DNA of 64,000 nucleotides from Neostapfia colusana (GCA_030760725.1 JASWHV010000005.1:95238622-95302621), one strand, 5' to 3'. Positions 1-10,757 are shown, counted from the first letter of the stretch. Numbers and translations are program-made. Notes: generated from the sequence alone by a model not told the origin.

Positions 1-326
1 TCAATGAAAACCACCACAAATTTTTCCAAATACTCCATGAATACCTTGTTCATGAGATACATGAAGTACGCCGGGGCATTAGTTAGCCCGAACAGCATGA
101 CGGTGTACTCATACAACCCATACCGAGATACGAAAGCCGTCTTGGGAATGTCGGTTTATCTTATCTTCAGTTGGTGATATCCCGACCTGAGATCAATTTT
201 TGAGAATACACAAGCTCCCCTCAACCGATCAAATAGGTCTTCAATGCGGGGTAATGGGTATTTGTTCTTGATGGTCACCTCATTCAACGCCCGATAGTCT
301 ACGCATAGCCTTTGGGTTCCGTCCTT
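1..326 (-). pseudogene. R1 reverse transcriptase, 5' fragment with stops
   Basis: This is the N-terminal part of the gypsy reverse transcriptase, which copies element RNA into DNA. Read on the minus strand it gives the recognisable stretches CVDYRALNEVTIKNKYPLPR, FSKIDLRSGYHQLKI and NAPAYFMYLMNKVF, ending at VVVFI just before the expected FIDD catalytic pair. It is in frame with the protease region but separated from it by a TAG at 324-326, which falls where related elements have a lysine-rich stretch (GAPVIFVP-stop-KDG). A further TAA interrupts it after HQLKIR. It is truncated by the window edge, so nothing can be said about RNase H or integrase. Confidence 0.85.
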
Positions 327-2143
327 CTAGGGCACAAATATTACTGGAGCTCCCCATGGTGAGGAACTAGGGCGAATATACCCTTTCTCCGTCAATTCCC
401 GGATATGTTCTTTGAGCTCTTCTAGTTGTTTAGAATCCATCCGGTAAGGCCTCTTGTATATCGGGGCGGTTCCAAGCATTAGTTCAATCGCAAACTCCAC
501 TTCACGATCTGGGGTCATACCTGGCAACTCCTCAGGAAAAACATCCGGATATTCTTTGATAACCCTTATCTCTTCCACTTCCACTTGATTGAGCTTAATG
601 TCCCTCTTGGGTTCTTGTACAGCTATGAACTTCACTTTGGTGCCACTAGTGTGAGTTAGTTCCACCGTTCTAGTCGAACAATGGATGACACCTTTATGTT
701 TGGTCAACCAATCCATACCCAAAATAATATCTATCCCTTGTGAGTTTATCACTATGAGGTTTGCAAAAAACACTACCCCATTAATGTCTAGATTCACTTT
801 GGTACACACTTGTCTTGTCCTTATTTCTCCCCCTGGAGAGTTCACTGCTAGTATATGATTCATTTGTGTTGTTGCTAAATCATGCTTCTTAACAAATCCT
901 TGAGCAATGAACGAGTGGGTAGCACCAGAATCGAACAATATGGCTGCAATGTGTAAATTTGCAGGGAACTTACCAATCACTACATCCGGTGCCTCTTGCA
1001 CTTCCTCCATGGTCACGTGGTTCACCCGTCCTCGCATCACATTCTGCTGCTGTGGCTGCATAGGCTTCTTCTTTGGGCACTTATGAGCGTAGTGCCCCAC
1101 TTCGCCACAGTTGAAGCATTGTACCCACACTTTAGGTGCCTGGCCTTTGTTATCTTGGGGTTGGTTCTGTGGCCCTTGTCCAGCGGGTCGAGGTTGATAA
1201 GTGGGGCATGGCTGCTGAACAAACTGACGCTGCGGCTGTACTGGTGCTGACGGAGGCCTGAAGTTCGGGTTGTATCCTCTTGGTGCTGAGTAGGGTACCA
1301 CATCATGGCTCGTCTGCCCTGCAGGTTGCTGCATCAGACATGGACGTGTGTTGCTGCTTGATGCTTGGTGTGACCATCCCATCTTCCTCTTGTTTTCATT
1401 CTCCAGGGCCTTCAGCTTCCTCTCCACAACAAACGCCCTGTCCACCATATTTTGGAAACTTTCATATTCGTTGGAGGACATTGCACATTGCATTTCCATG
1501 GTAAGTTCTTCCACAAAGCAGTCCTGTTTCTGCTCATCAGTTTCAATGTCCCGCGGTGCATAACGGGACAGTTGGGTGAATTTGGTGAGGTACTCCCTCA
1601 CAGTCATGTTGCCCTGCTGCAGTCCCAAGAACTCCTTCCTCTTGTTCTTGAGTTCTCCTCTTGGTATGTAGTGGTTACGGAAACTGCGCTTGAACTCTTC
1701 CCAAGTTATGTTCTCGGGGTCGTGATGAGCTGCCACGTATGCGGTCCACCAATCAGCAGCGGGTCCATGCAATTGATGAGAGGCAAACAGCACCCTCTCA
1801 TATCCTTGGATTGTATGATCCTCATCTTGTTCTCAATGGTATTAAGCCAATCATCTGCTTCCAGAGGTTCAGCAGCACTTGCAAACTTTGGGGGTTGAGT
1901 TCCCAGAAACTCACTCAACCTTGGTTGACGTGGTGCAGCCTGTGGGGGTGGAGCTTGGCGTATGTTGGCCACCACTTGAGTCAAACTCTGAATGAGCTGA
2001 TTTTGATTGTCGATCATTTGGTAGATAGGATCAGCTCTTTCTCGGCGACCACCCCTGTCTTGCTCTCCAAGAAGTTGAGGATCGGCAGCCTCATTGTTGT
2101 TGTTGTTGGGGTTGGCATCACGACCTCTTCCTCTTCCGGCCAT
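327..2143 (-). pseudogene. R1 gag-protease region, frameshifted
   Basis: Gag starts at the ATG at 2143 (MAGRGRGRD) and packages element RNA. The retrotransposon gag domain runs through ADDWLNTIENKM and, in another frame, LFASHQLHGPAADWW; a frameshift near 1790-1800 separates the halves. A proline/glutamine-rich linker and one zinc knuckle (CFNCGEVGHYAHKC, about 1075-1115) follow. Next is an aspartic protease with the active-site triad in LFDSGATHSF and the second conserved block IILGMDWL. The frame then enters the RT N-terminus (RPYRMDSKQLEELKE, SSSPWGAPVIF) and stops at 324-326. Gag, protease and RT share one frame, as in related gypsy elements, apart from the frameshift. Confidence 0.88.
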
Positions 2144-2482
2144 CTATTATGATCAACCAAATGTCAAATTTAATCATTACGCATTAACTTCCCAAATTGC
2201 TTGTATAAACTTAAACTTTTGAGACCTTAATATTTAGACAATTTCTGAATATTTCACATAGATCTTTAGGCGTCATGTCTCATGTGAAAACAAATGCACT
2301 ATTGATTCATAAGGGTTCACACACAAAAGCAAATGCAAATTTAAAGACGAGGTTGTGGACAAGTGCCCATGGCTTCCACAACTCACGTCACACACCAAAC
2401 CCTAACAAACAAATAGATAGGTTCTTGACTCGACTACTCGATAACATGCTAAAGTAAGGGAAATGACTCTAACAATTCGTAT
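2144..2482 (-). other. R1 spacer between ORF0 and gag
   Basis: AT-rich spacer with no convincing reading frame. The gag ATG is preceded on the minus strand by AATAG, a weak AG context. No repeat or RNA gene is visible. Confidence 0.5.
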
Positions 2483-3246
2483 CACTGAGTTGGCTCGTCG
2501 GGGTATTCCTCATCATTGCGGCTGCCCTCTGATTCCGCTTTAGGTGGGGAAGCTGTTGGTGGAGAAGTGCGACGACGATTGCTCGCCCGACGGTCTGGGG
2601 AGTCAGGAGTCCAAGTGTCATTCTCGGTGACACACAGTTCATTCCCATCTCTCCCTTGTCCTCAAGCTGGCGCGAAGCAACGCCTCAGTCTCCTTTAGGG
2701 TGTCACGAACATCCTGAAGCTCCTGCTGGCACTCCTGTAGTCAAGTGCTGAGCATAGCTGCAACCTCTAAGCACAGGTCCAGTGCTCATGGGAAGTCCCC
2801 AGCTGCACCGGCGGGTACTTGTACTCCGCGGTGCCACTCTCACGCTGGAGGACATACATGTACTCAGTCCTGTCCAGGTGGCGACGGTTGATGTAACCCT
2901 GGCAGGTGATGGCCTCCCAGGTGACATCCTTCTCAGCATCGGCCTGAGTCGCCCGACAAGCTGGAGAGCGGTGGATCTTGAGCAGCTGGTTTTCATGGAT
3001 AATCCTCATCTCTGAGCTCCATTATTCATGCTTCTCACGGATGGTCCTGGTGGAGCTGTAGTGTATGATCAGCTTGCCAATATTGCCGGCGGCGTGGAGC
3101 ATACGCCGAAGACAGTGCAACAAGCCTCCTACTGCCAACCCGTAGGAGTGGTACGTCACCGGGCAGTTCTCCTCCCTCAAGGCAAAGGCAGCTACGGGAA
3201 CTCTTCCTCCGGTGGACTTGCGCACGGTGCGGACCATGCGAACCAT
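2483..3246 (-). pseudogene. R1 ORF0, extra reading frame upstream of gag
   Basis: A decayed reading frame of about 760 nt between the primer site and gag, on the element's sense strand. It starts at ATG 3246 (MVRMVRTVRK), directly after GTTTTAG, a splice-acceptor-like context. The first segment (to about 3022) and the next (MRIIHENQLLKIHRSPACR, containing VTWEAITCQGYINRR) are in different frames. Further on, a frame gives LQECQQELQDVRDTLKETE, a coiled-coil-like stretch, and the region ends with PDEPTQ and TGA at 2483-2485. The total length is not a multiple of three. It matches the position and general architecture (N-terminal domain, then coiled coil, then acidic or polar tail) of the ORF0 in R7. 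Function unknown; it is not gag or pol. Confidence 0.55.
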
Positions 3247-3450
3247 CTAAAACATAAAGCATTTAAAATCAAGTTAGATAAGAATTAAATAAAGACTGCA
3301 TTTTGAATAAAAGTTGAGGCAAGATGAACAATTAAAGTGACCACATTAAATAACACTTTCACCCCACACCTTTTGTAAAACAGTTTTTAAGAACATAGGG
3401 TCCTTAAATACGTCCATTTCTATCTAGGTCCACGTTCCTACGAGCAACCT

Positions 3451-3464
3451 TGGCTCTGATACCA
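3451..3464 (-). other. R1 primer-binding site (tRNA-iMet)
   Basis: On the minus strand this reads TGGTATCAGAGCCA, complementary to the 3' end of plant initiator-methionine tRNA. It sits 4 nt inside the LTR edge at 3469, which fixes the LTR boundary and the element's orientation. Confidence 0.92.
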
Positions 3465-3718
3465 CTTCTGTCACACCCGGTTTCTCCGAAGAACGACTGA
3501 GTGAATATCACATGTATGCCAGGATCATTTTCTCATACATGTGACGACAAATAGTGAAACATCATTATATTATAAGCCAAGTGTTCGAATATAAATAAGT
3601 CTTACATAACATAACGTCTCGATGGACGATAAGATGTTCATAACATGTAAATAAAACAGCAGCGGAAGATAAGTCTTGTGGGCTCCGTCACAGGCGTTGC
3701 CTGGGGGACTCCGTGAAC

Positions 3719-3777
3719 CTAAAATCCTTCTTCGGGGCCGAAGTCTTGGTCGTTGTACACCACGTCATTCCCTTCGC
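3719..3777 (-). other. R1 LTR terminal exon-like ORF
   Basis: It follows GCTGCTTAG (acceptor-like) on the minus strand. With two bases completing a split codon, the frame reads EGNDVVYNDQDFGPEEGF and then TAG. The peptide is acidic. The phase and position match the terminal exon-like segments in all other gypsy LTRs of this window. Coding status is inferred. Confidence 0.4.
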
Positions 3778-3811
3778 CTAAGCAGCAATTTAAACCAACA
3801 GAAAAGCAAGC

Positions 3812-3832
3812 TTGAGTACCATTGGTACTCAA
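3812..3832. repeat. R1 LTR conserved inverted repeat
   Basis: Perfect 9-bp arms (TTGAGTACC and GGTACTCAA) around a 3-nt loop. It ends 34 nt before the terminal exon-like segment and about 345 bp from the LTR 3' end, the same place as in the other gypsy LTRs here. Confidence 0.75.
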
Positions 3833-4871
3833 CAAGTGTGGGAAAGTTATGTCATGCATGGCTAGAGCAAGGAGAGGTTGAACTCATGGTTAAATCACTA
3901 CGCAATTATTACCTATCACCTTAGCTTATTTAGCACCTACATTACTACATAGGTGAAATGGTCCCAATCCCCTAACCCATCATCAATATCAAGTAACCAT
4001 AACATCATTTCAAATGTTAAGCTCCCCGCTTAACATCCTCAACTCCCCAATTCATCATCCTCTAATCATGAATAAGTCCAAGCCGCTCTTGACCGTGAGC
4101 ACGACTGTCATGACAGTTTTGACTCTGCAGAGTTTGCACCACTGTACCCACATGTAGTGATTTCATCCCCCGTTGCCGGTGGACTAAAAGAACCTCCATT
4201 ATGCCAGTGGCCACGAACCACGTTCACACTTCCGAGGTGTGTAGCCAGGAGATCACTACGAGGTCTTTACAAAGAGAATTCCGACGAGCGTGGGCCCACT
4301 GAGGTTTCACCCCTAACAGCATACAAGAGGCTCCAACCCCGCTGCAGTGGCCCCCTCTTGAGCCTTGCGGTTCATATGGTAGTCCAGCTGACACCTACTC
4401 CCCACACCATCCAAACACCCATGCTACGCCGGAGATACGCCTAATTAATTGGCCAAGCTGTCCCATCTCAACATGTGCTTGGCACGGTAAAGCCAGGTTA
4501 TGCTCCATGAACCGGTCCTTAGGATCCAGACAAGTACTATACACACAACCGAGTCTCGTGCACGCAGCACTAACCAAAGCATCCAACTTGCCTAGATCCC
4601 TACCTCTACATAATTCATAATATCTCATTCAAGGGTAAAGTAAACAAATTGATGATCTCATATCCCATTTATCCTATTCTAAGCATGGCTAAGCATGAGT
4701 AGTGTAATTGAATGACATAATAACATAACTCCCAACCAAAGGCTACAAGGAAACAAGATAATGCAATTCTAGGAAAACTTCCTAGCTTGGGGGTCATATT
4801 TCAAATTGACAATGCAATTAAATTCTAACTACACATCCTAGTATAGGATCAAAGTGGTCAAGGACACTTGT

Positions 4872-4940
4872 CTTCTTCTTGCTGCTCTGGGAAGGGGAAT
4901 TCTTGATCTTGAAAGGTGAGAACCTGCTGTGGGGCTGGTT
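4872..4940 (-). other. R1 LTR middle exon-like ORF
   Basis: It follows GCATGAGTAG on the minus strand. With the same split-codon phase as other LTRs, the frame reads EPAPQQ, then QQVLTFQDQEFPFPEQQEE, ending in ...GAAG followed by ACAAG. The length is 69 nt. The C-terminal PEQQEE matches the QEQQ/QQQQ ends of the equivalent segments in R3, R5, S2 and R7. The downstream bases are AC rather than GT or GC, so the splice donor is imperfect. Confidence 0.4.
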
Positions 4941-6916
4941 CTACTCATGCCAATACACATAGCAAAAAGAAAACAACATTCCATAAGCCATAGTCCACAT
5001 TTCCACTCATGCAAACCACAGATACATACATATGAAAGTCATACACATATTTAAGTGTTGTGTTTACCCTAGATATGTTGATTCTAAACATACATGCACT
5101 TTTAAACATATATATTATCTCTAGCTTTAATATTTAGATTTCTAAGTGCACAGTATATATGAATTTCCAATTTGAACAAATTTTCTATATTGGGTAATAC
5201 ACTTCTTAGCCACAAAATTTGCATAAAAGATAATTTCCTACTCCAAATAGGTTTTCAGATCTTCTACAAAATCTCAATTTGAAGTTTTGGATTTTGGGGA
5301 CCTCATTTAACATTTTCTAATTATGCATACCTATTTTCCTATATTTTCAGATTTATTTTCCATACCTAAAAGTGAACTTTAATATTAAAATAGCAAGACA
5401 TATCACCTAAACAGAATATATTCTGATCTAAAATGTCCAATAAAATATCTTTTGACTTCCTCTCTGATGGGGATCAATTTAAATTTATTTTTTACCCATT
5501 TTCAGAATTATTTTCTAGCCTAAAAATGAATTTGCAGCCATAAAACAGCAACCTAAATTCATACAAAATTTCTACTATTCCAATTACCTAAACAGAACCT
5601 TTATGAATTTTCCCTACCCCTTTTTGGTGACTTAAATTCATTTTCCCACATTTAAATTTGTTTTATGCCTAAAGGGTGTATTTCAGGGATAAATCACAAA
5701 ACAGCAACCTTATTTAGTTTAAAAGTTTATTTCCCCTCTAAATTCAGACTTCAGATTGTTCTACAGATCTCCAACAAGGTTAGAATAATTAAACTGAACA
5801 TATACCTATGTTTGAATTTAAATCCTATTCACATATTCAATTTCCTGAAATTAATAACCCTCTGGGGCTGATGTGCAAATCCACACTGCTGTGGGGCCCC
5901 ATTTCTCATTTTCTAAATTTTCAGGGGTCTAAGTGTGCAAAACAGGGAGGTCTTCCTAATTCTTATTAAGTCCAGGGGCTAAAACTGATTTTAAATGCAT
6001 TTACATGAATTTCTGAGGTTCCAGGGGCTAGATCAGAAGTTTCCGGGGCTAGATCCTATTCCTCAGAACCCCGGGGGGTAGCTCGTAAGTTTCTCGGGGT
6101 TTAATATGCGGGGCTGATGTGGGCCGTTGGATTTTAAATGGAGGGCTGAAATTAGATCGCGAAGCGGTACGGGTTAAATCTGTTTGGGACCGCACGATTT
6201 AAAACGGACGGGCCACAGGGGGCCACGTCGCTCTGGCCGGAGCCAGCCCGGGCGCGCGGCGGCGGGGAGCGGCGATCTCGCTGGCGTAGCCTCGGTTTTT
6301 GCCGCTAGATGTTAGAACTCGCATCTTTTTGCACGGATCAGCTGCGGAGGGGTAGGGGAAGCTCACCTAGGGATTTTCCTGCACTCGGAGGCCCTGGAAG
6401 TCGGTCGGCGGTGTCGAAGTCCGGCAATGGCACTCAGTGCTCGTCGGAGTGACTGTTGGAGCGCAAGACACGTCGTTTCCTTCACCTGCAGGACCCCCCG
6501 GCGGCGGTGGGGCATGCCACGCGTGTTAGATCGGAAAGACCGGACGGGGATCGGAAGAAAATGGCCGAGGATGCCTCGGTTCTCACTGGAGCCGAAAACG
6601 CAGCGGTGAGGGGAAACAGACGGGGTTTTCTTGAGTTTAAAGGCACGAGGGGAGGCGGCGGGGTCGGTTTAGATGGTGTAGCACCGCTTCGCCGAAGATC
6701 TTGGCTCGTGGCGGCAGAGAGAGGGGGAGGGGGAAAACAGCCGCGGGTTGCTGGGCCGGCTGAGGTGGGTTTCGGCCCATTGGCCGTTTTTCTTTATCGT
6801 TTTTCTTTTCTGTTTTGATTCAAATTTGAATTCCAATTTGAGTTTGAATTTTTCTCCACATGCATTACGTCTAAAAATTTTATATTCACATTTTTAACAC
6901 ATTTTGGGGTGTTACA

Positions 6917-7036
6917 CTGGGTTGGTTAGATAACGTTTACAACAGGCATAGAATATGAAAGCTGAGGTAATACAAAGTGTTTATGAGCTAAAACATGAGA
7001 ATTCTTGCGCCCAACTACTGACCTACAAGGTGTGGC
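6917..7036. other. Short remnant between R1 and R2
   Basis: About 120 bp with no recognisable feature. It contains CTGGG (possible R1 target duplication) and GTGGC at 7032-7036 (R2 target duplication). Before R2 inserted it would have been continuous with 28862 onward. Confidence 0.5.
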
Positions 7037-7536
7037 TGTTGGGTTCTTAAATCCTTAGGATATTAATCTAGGTGTTATCAAATCGGGTTTCTTAGACATA
7101 AACAACTTCAATTGCATGTTCAATCAATCAATGATAACACAATCACCTAGAATTCTAAATAGAGTAGAGTAGATAACCGTAAAAGTCTAGGTATAAATCG
7201 TACCTTCGTTGGCGTGAGTAGAGGATGACATCGCGTCGATGAAGAAGGTCGATGCAGTACGGTGGCGACTGGTGATGAAGGTCGGCGGCGGTGGCAGAGA
7301 CCTTCCCCTCGCAGCGCGCCTTCTTAGGATCGGTAGTTTTCAGATTGTAGGAGGCGTTCGGTGTGTGTACCCAAAGGCGTGTCGCACACCTGGCTGCCTC
7401 CCGATTCTTATAGCGCGAGCGAGAGGGGCCTCAACCAAAAAGAAACAGCCGCTCCCCCAATCAGGACGCACGGGGGAAGAGAAAATTCTGGTGGTTATTG
7501 CCCATGCGGAATTCCCGGGATCATATTCAATTTACA
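7037..7536 (-). repeat. R2 3' LTR
   Basis: It starts TGTTGGGTTC and ends TTTACA. It is followed on the plus strand by TTCTCCCCCTTG (7537-7548), the complement of the polypurine tract, which identifies it as the 3' LTR. The minus strand carries TATAAG (7412-7407), a possible TATA box. It aligns along its full length with 28355-28856. Confidence 0.92.
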
Positions 7537-7693
7537 TTCTCCCCCTTGATCACGGACATAAGACTTACCACTTTTTGTATTAGTTACTAGACTTAGTGTC
7601 TATCCCCTTACATTCAACATTAAGGGCACGACGCATCAAAACAGTCTTTTACGTACTGCTTGACTCGACGACCACCATATGTCTCATGCTTGG
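7537..7693 (-). other. R2 polypurine tract and 3' internal stub
   Basis: It begins with the polypurine tract complement (7537-7548). About 145 bp of untranslated R2 interior follow, up to the R3 insertion. CTTGG at 7689-7693 is the left R3 target duplication. It continues at 22489. Confidence 0.8.
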
Positions 7694-7853
7694 TGCGGCA
7701 CCCTCATTTTTGGTTTCTGCATATATTCATGTTTTATGAAGAGAAAACATTTTAAAAGAAGTAGGAACAGAGAAAAATATCAAAAAGACAGCCAGTAAGA
7801 GCCGAATCCAGTTCCCAGAGAGCGCCGAAGACAACTTCCGCGGCCCGCTGGCC

Positions 7854-8538
7854 ACGTGGTGTGTTCGGAGCTCATCCCTGCGAAGTGGGGAGAGGTCCGA
7901 CGCTAAACTGGATACGTGGCAGGCTCGGGGCTCATCTACGCAAAGGGGGAGAGGTCCGACCCTGTGGGACACATGTTGCCCCGGAGCTAGCCTCTGCGGA
8001 AGAAGCAAAGACAGTTCCGCAGGACACATGTCACCTTCGGAGCTAGTCACCGCGGAAATCAGAGGACCAGTCACGTGGGATACGTGTCGATTTCGGAGAT
8101 CACCTCTGGGAGATCCGGTTCTATTGGACACTTGTCGCCACCAGAGCTTATCTCCGGGAGGTCCGTCACTGTTGGACACGTGTTTACCTCGGAGCTCGTC
8201 TCTGGGGAAAAAGGAAACGTCCGGCGCTACTTAACGCGTGGCATTCATGGAGCCCACCTCCGAGGAAAGGGAGGTCCGGAATGGATATGTGGCACACCCA
8301 GGAGCTACCTCCGGAGAGAGGAAAGGTCCGGCACTGACACGTGGCATGCGCGGAGCCACCTCCGAATAGAGAGGAGGTCCCGACCACCAGGATACGTGGC
8401 GCACGTGGAGCTCACCTCCGAAGGAGAAGGGAGGTATCACTCGCTTGACACGCGGCACGACCGGAGCTCGTCTCTGTGGAGAAGGAGACACCAGGCCCCG
8501 GAGGACACGTGGAGCTTCCGGAGCTCATCACCGTGAAG
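7854..8538 (+). repeat. R3 5' LTR G-box minisatellite, about 13 units
   Basis: A tandem array of units of about 48-58 bp. Each unit begins with a variant of ACGTGG or ACGTGT and continues with a GGAGCTC...CCTCCG...GAGGTCCG pattern. Most units contain the ACGTG core of the plant G-box/ABRE class. It ends about 190 bp upstream of the TATA box, so it occupies the expected U3 enhancer position. The same array is in the 3' LTR. Confidence 0.8.
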
Positions 8539-8725
8539 GTAACGAGTTCTGGAACGGTTTTTAGATTCTGTACGCGTAGAAACACCGATATGGAGGAGAA
8601 ACTGACCTGAATTCCACAATGTTACCGCACCAAATCAACTAAAGATAAGTTGTTAAGATTCAACGACAATCTGAACAGAACTCTTAATCGAAGTCCAATC
8701 AGATTAGGACTCTTCTTCTCCCGAT

Positions 8726-8734
8726 TATAAATAG
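8726..8734 (+). promoter_or_regulatory. R3 5' LTR TATA box
   Basis: TATAAATAG in a clear context. Transcription would start about 30 bp downstream near 8757. It is conserved in the 3' LTR at 20298-20306. Confidence 0.7.
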
Positions 8735-9205
8735 AACCCAGAACCCTTGGCCGAAACCACAAACTTTTTTTTCAACACCTGAGCTGACGACTTAGAGCCC
8801 TAGCCCCAACTCGCCGAGTAAACCCATCGCTGGAGTTCAGTCGAGGAAGATCGCCGGAAGGGAGCCCAACGATCTGTCTTGCTAGGAGAAGAACGTATGG
8901 TAGGTCTCCAATACCACCTTACGACATCGTTGTGTTTTCTTTGCATCTGTTCTTCGATTCCTTTCGAACAGAAGCTTTCCCGTGGACAGATCACTTGTTG
9001 ATCGGGTTGATCTAAAGACAAGGTCATCGCCACGTCCACATTTGATCCGAACGCCTCTGTTCATCATAAAACCATGCAAAAACACGTACAAACCGATCTA
9101 ATAAAACTAATTATAGGATAGCATGCATATGCATCGTCGCATCTAGTTAAAGTTTATGCATGATATTGATTGCTATGAATCTTGTATGTGCGTGATCCTG
9201 TATAG

Positions 9206-9289
9206 AAGGAAAAGCTCAGGGAGCTGTCTACGACGAGCTGCAACAACAAGGTTTCGAGATCCAAGAGCAACCGTAACCGCAAGAACAAG
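9206..9289 (+). other. R3 5' LTR middle exon-like ORF
   Basis: It follows CCTGTATAG. With two bases completing a split codon, the frame contains LQQQGFEIQEQP and PQEQ and ends ...CAAG followed by GCAAGTGCC, a GC-type donor consensus. The length is 84 nt. A TAA interrupts this copy where the 3' LTR has GAA. Confidence 0.4.
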
Positions 9290-10559
9290 GCAAGTGCCCT
9301 TGGACCATATTGATCCTATGTTTTGGGAAAAACTATTTTGTTTTGCGAAAAGGTGTGTGTGCTGAGTCAAACATGATGGGAAACCCTTTTATAGGAGTTT
9401 ACTAGTTTGGGTTAAACCATCCTTGTCGCCTGGGAAGTTTATGAGTCAGGTATGGTTTTTACCTTTATGCTTTCCTGAGTCCATGGGATTGGGAAGCGAG
9501 ATAGATGTGTCTAGCTAACTGCACTCGTAACGATAATGAGAAACTAATGTTCTTAATAAACATGGATCGGAGAGAGATCTAGGCAAGCCGGATTTGTGAA
9601 TGAGGTAGCCTGAGATGGTGGTTACTTGCCGTAGATCTAAGGACCGGTTCATGCGAGCACATGCCAGGATGACAGTGCCACCACAAGGCCAAGTATGGGT
9701 GCGGCTTAGCTGAGTAATTAGGTAAGTTGCTAGATTGCTATGGACCGTGGAAGGCGCGGGGAATGGGAGTCGAGTGAGGACTGCCCTGGGAACTGCATGG
9801 CACAAGAGGGGGCCCGTGGGTGGGAGAATTAGAGATTCTAGCCTGCCGGTGAAACCTTAGTGAGTCCATACATCTAGTAGCCCCTTTGTAAAGGCTATTT
9901 TGTGATCTCTTGACCATACAATGACGGTTGTGTACTGGTATAATGGAGGTTCTGCAGTCACCGACGGGTGACGAAATCACAAACTTGTGGGTAAAGAGGT
10001 GCAAACTATGCAGAGTCTAAAACTATCATGATAGCCGAGCTTACGTTCACGAGCGCCTGGCCAACTTCCATGATTAGTTGGGATGGTTATTGGATATGGT
10101 TATTGGGATGGTTATTGGTTTGGTTGTTTGGTTTTGGGACTGTTGAGTCCGGGTGATAAGATGGGTTGCATGACTTTTGAGTCATGAAAACAAGTTTGGT
10201 CTTGGTGGGAGACGAAGTTGTTTATGAGATGAAATGGTAGCGAATAAGAGATGGTATTCGTGAGATGGTAGAGAATACGAGGAGGTATTCGTGAGCAAAT
10301 AATGAGGTTGATTGATGACTGGTTGTGACATGGAAGGTAATAAACATAATGGAGGTATGGTCGGTATTTTAGATACATGTTGGGATTACATTCACTTAAA
10401 GATGAGTTGCTGTTTTATCATGGTTTTGATAAATAACTTTGCTTTCTGCAATGAGCCTTTTTATACCTACCTTTTTATGAGCTACATATCATATTTTTCC
10501 GCACTTGCTGAGTACATCACTTACTCAAACTTGCATTATTATTTCATCATCAGTAACAG

Positions 10560-10594
10560 GAGAAGAATTCTATGAAGACCAAGTGGAGCATTAG
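10560..10594 (+). other. R3 5' LTR terminal exon-like ORF
   Basis: It follows AGTAACAG. The phase-matched frame is EEFYEDQVEH and then TAG (35 nt). FYE is shared with the R7 version. It is a short form of the segment seen in the other LTRs. Confidence 0.4.
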
Positions 10595-10663
10595 GCGTGT
10601 GATCTGTTCTCAACCTTGCCTGTGGGGATGGAGTAGAGACGGAGCCATTGCTGCCTAGAATTT

Positions 10664-10757
10664 GCTTCCGTATTAGTTAAATTGCTTCCGCATTAGAATA
10701 AAGACTTCCGCTGCATAGAAATAAGACTTCCGCTGTTAGATTAAGACTTCCACTGTG
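10664..10757 (+). repeat. R3 5' LTR CTTCCGCTG repeat and poly(A)-signal region
   Basis: Five degenerate copies of an ACTTCCGCTG-like motif spaced about 20 bp apart, with AATAAA within the array. The 3' LTR has four copies at 22242-22316. Single copies of CTTCCGCTG occur near the 3' end of the other gypsy LTRs, beside AATAAA in S1, R5 and R7. It probably marks the 3'-processing region. Confidence 0.6.

Larger units (their letters stand above)
1..6916 (-). mobile_element. R1: Ty3/gypsy chromovirus-type LTR retrotransposon, 5' part (3' part lies outside the window)
   Basis: Read on the minus strand, the order is 5' LTR (6916-3469), primer-binding site (3464-3451), an extra ORF0 (3246-2483), gag and protease (2143-327), then reverse transcriptase running off the window start. 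The zinc-knuckle gag, DSGAT protease and gypsy-type RT identify it as Ty3/gypsy. The long LTR and the upstream ORF suggest the Tekay/Del group; that lineage is inferred, since the integrase end is not in the window. The five bases after the LTR (CTGGG, 6917-6921) should be one copy of the target duplication, but its partner is outside. All coding parts carry stops or frameshifts. Confidence 0.9.
3469..6916 (-). repeat. R1 5' LTR (about 3.45 kb)
   Basis: It is bounded by TGTCACACCC at 3469 and GGGTGTTACA ending at 6916, with near-palindromic TG...CA termini. The internal edge is fixed by the primer-binding site. In sense (minus) orientation it holds a GC-rich block (about 6780-6200), a splice-donor-like CCTAG/GTGAGC at 6367/6366, an AT-rich stretch with several GGGGCTA-type motifs (about 6110-5860), the middle exon-like segment (4940-4872), an inverted repeat (3832-3812), the terminal exon-like segment (3777-3719) and a CTTCCGCTG motif near 3660. 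The partner LTR lies outside the window, so no age can be estimated. Confidence 0.88.

Noticed and set aside
7727..8536. Overlapping ORFs of 60-150 codons on both strands (for example 7727-8179 minus and 8075-8536 plus, and copies at 19298-20114)
   Set aside because: They are produced by the GC-rich G-box minisatellite, occur in all frames and on both strands, and have no domain resemblance.
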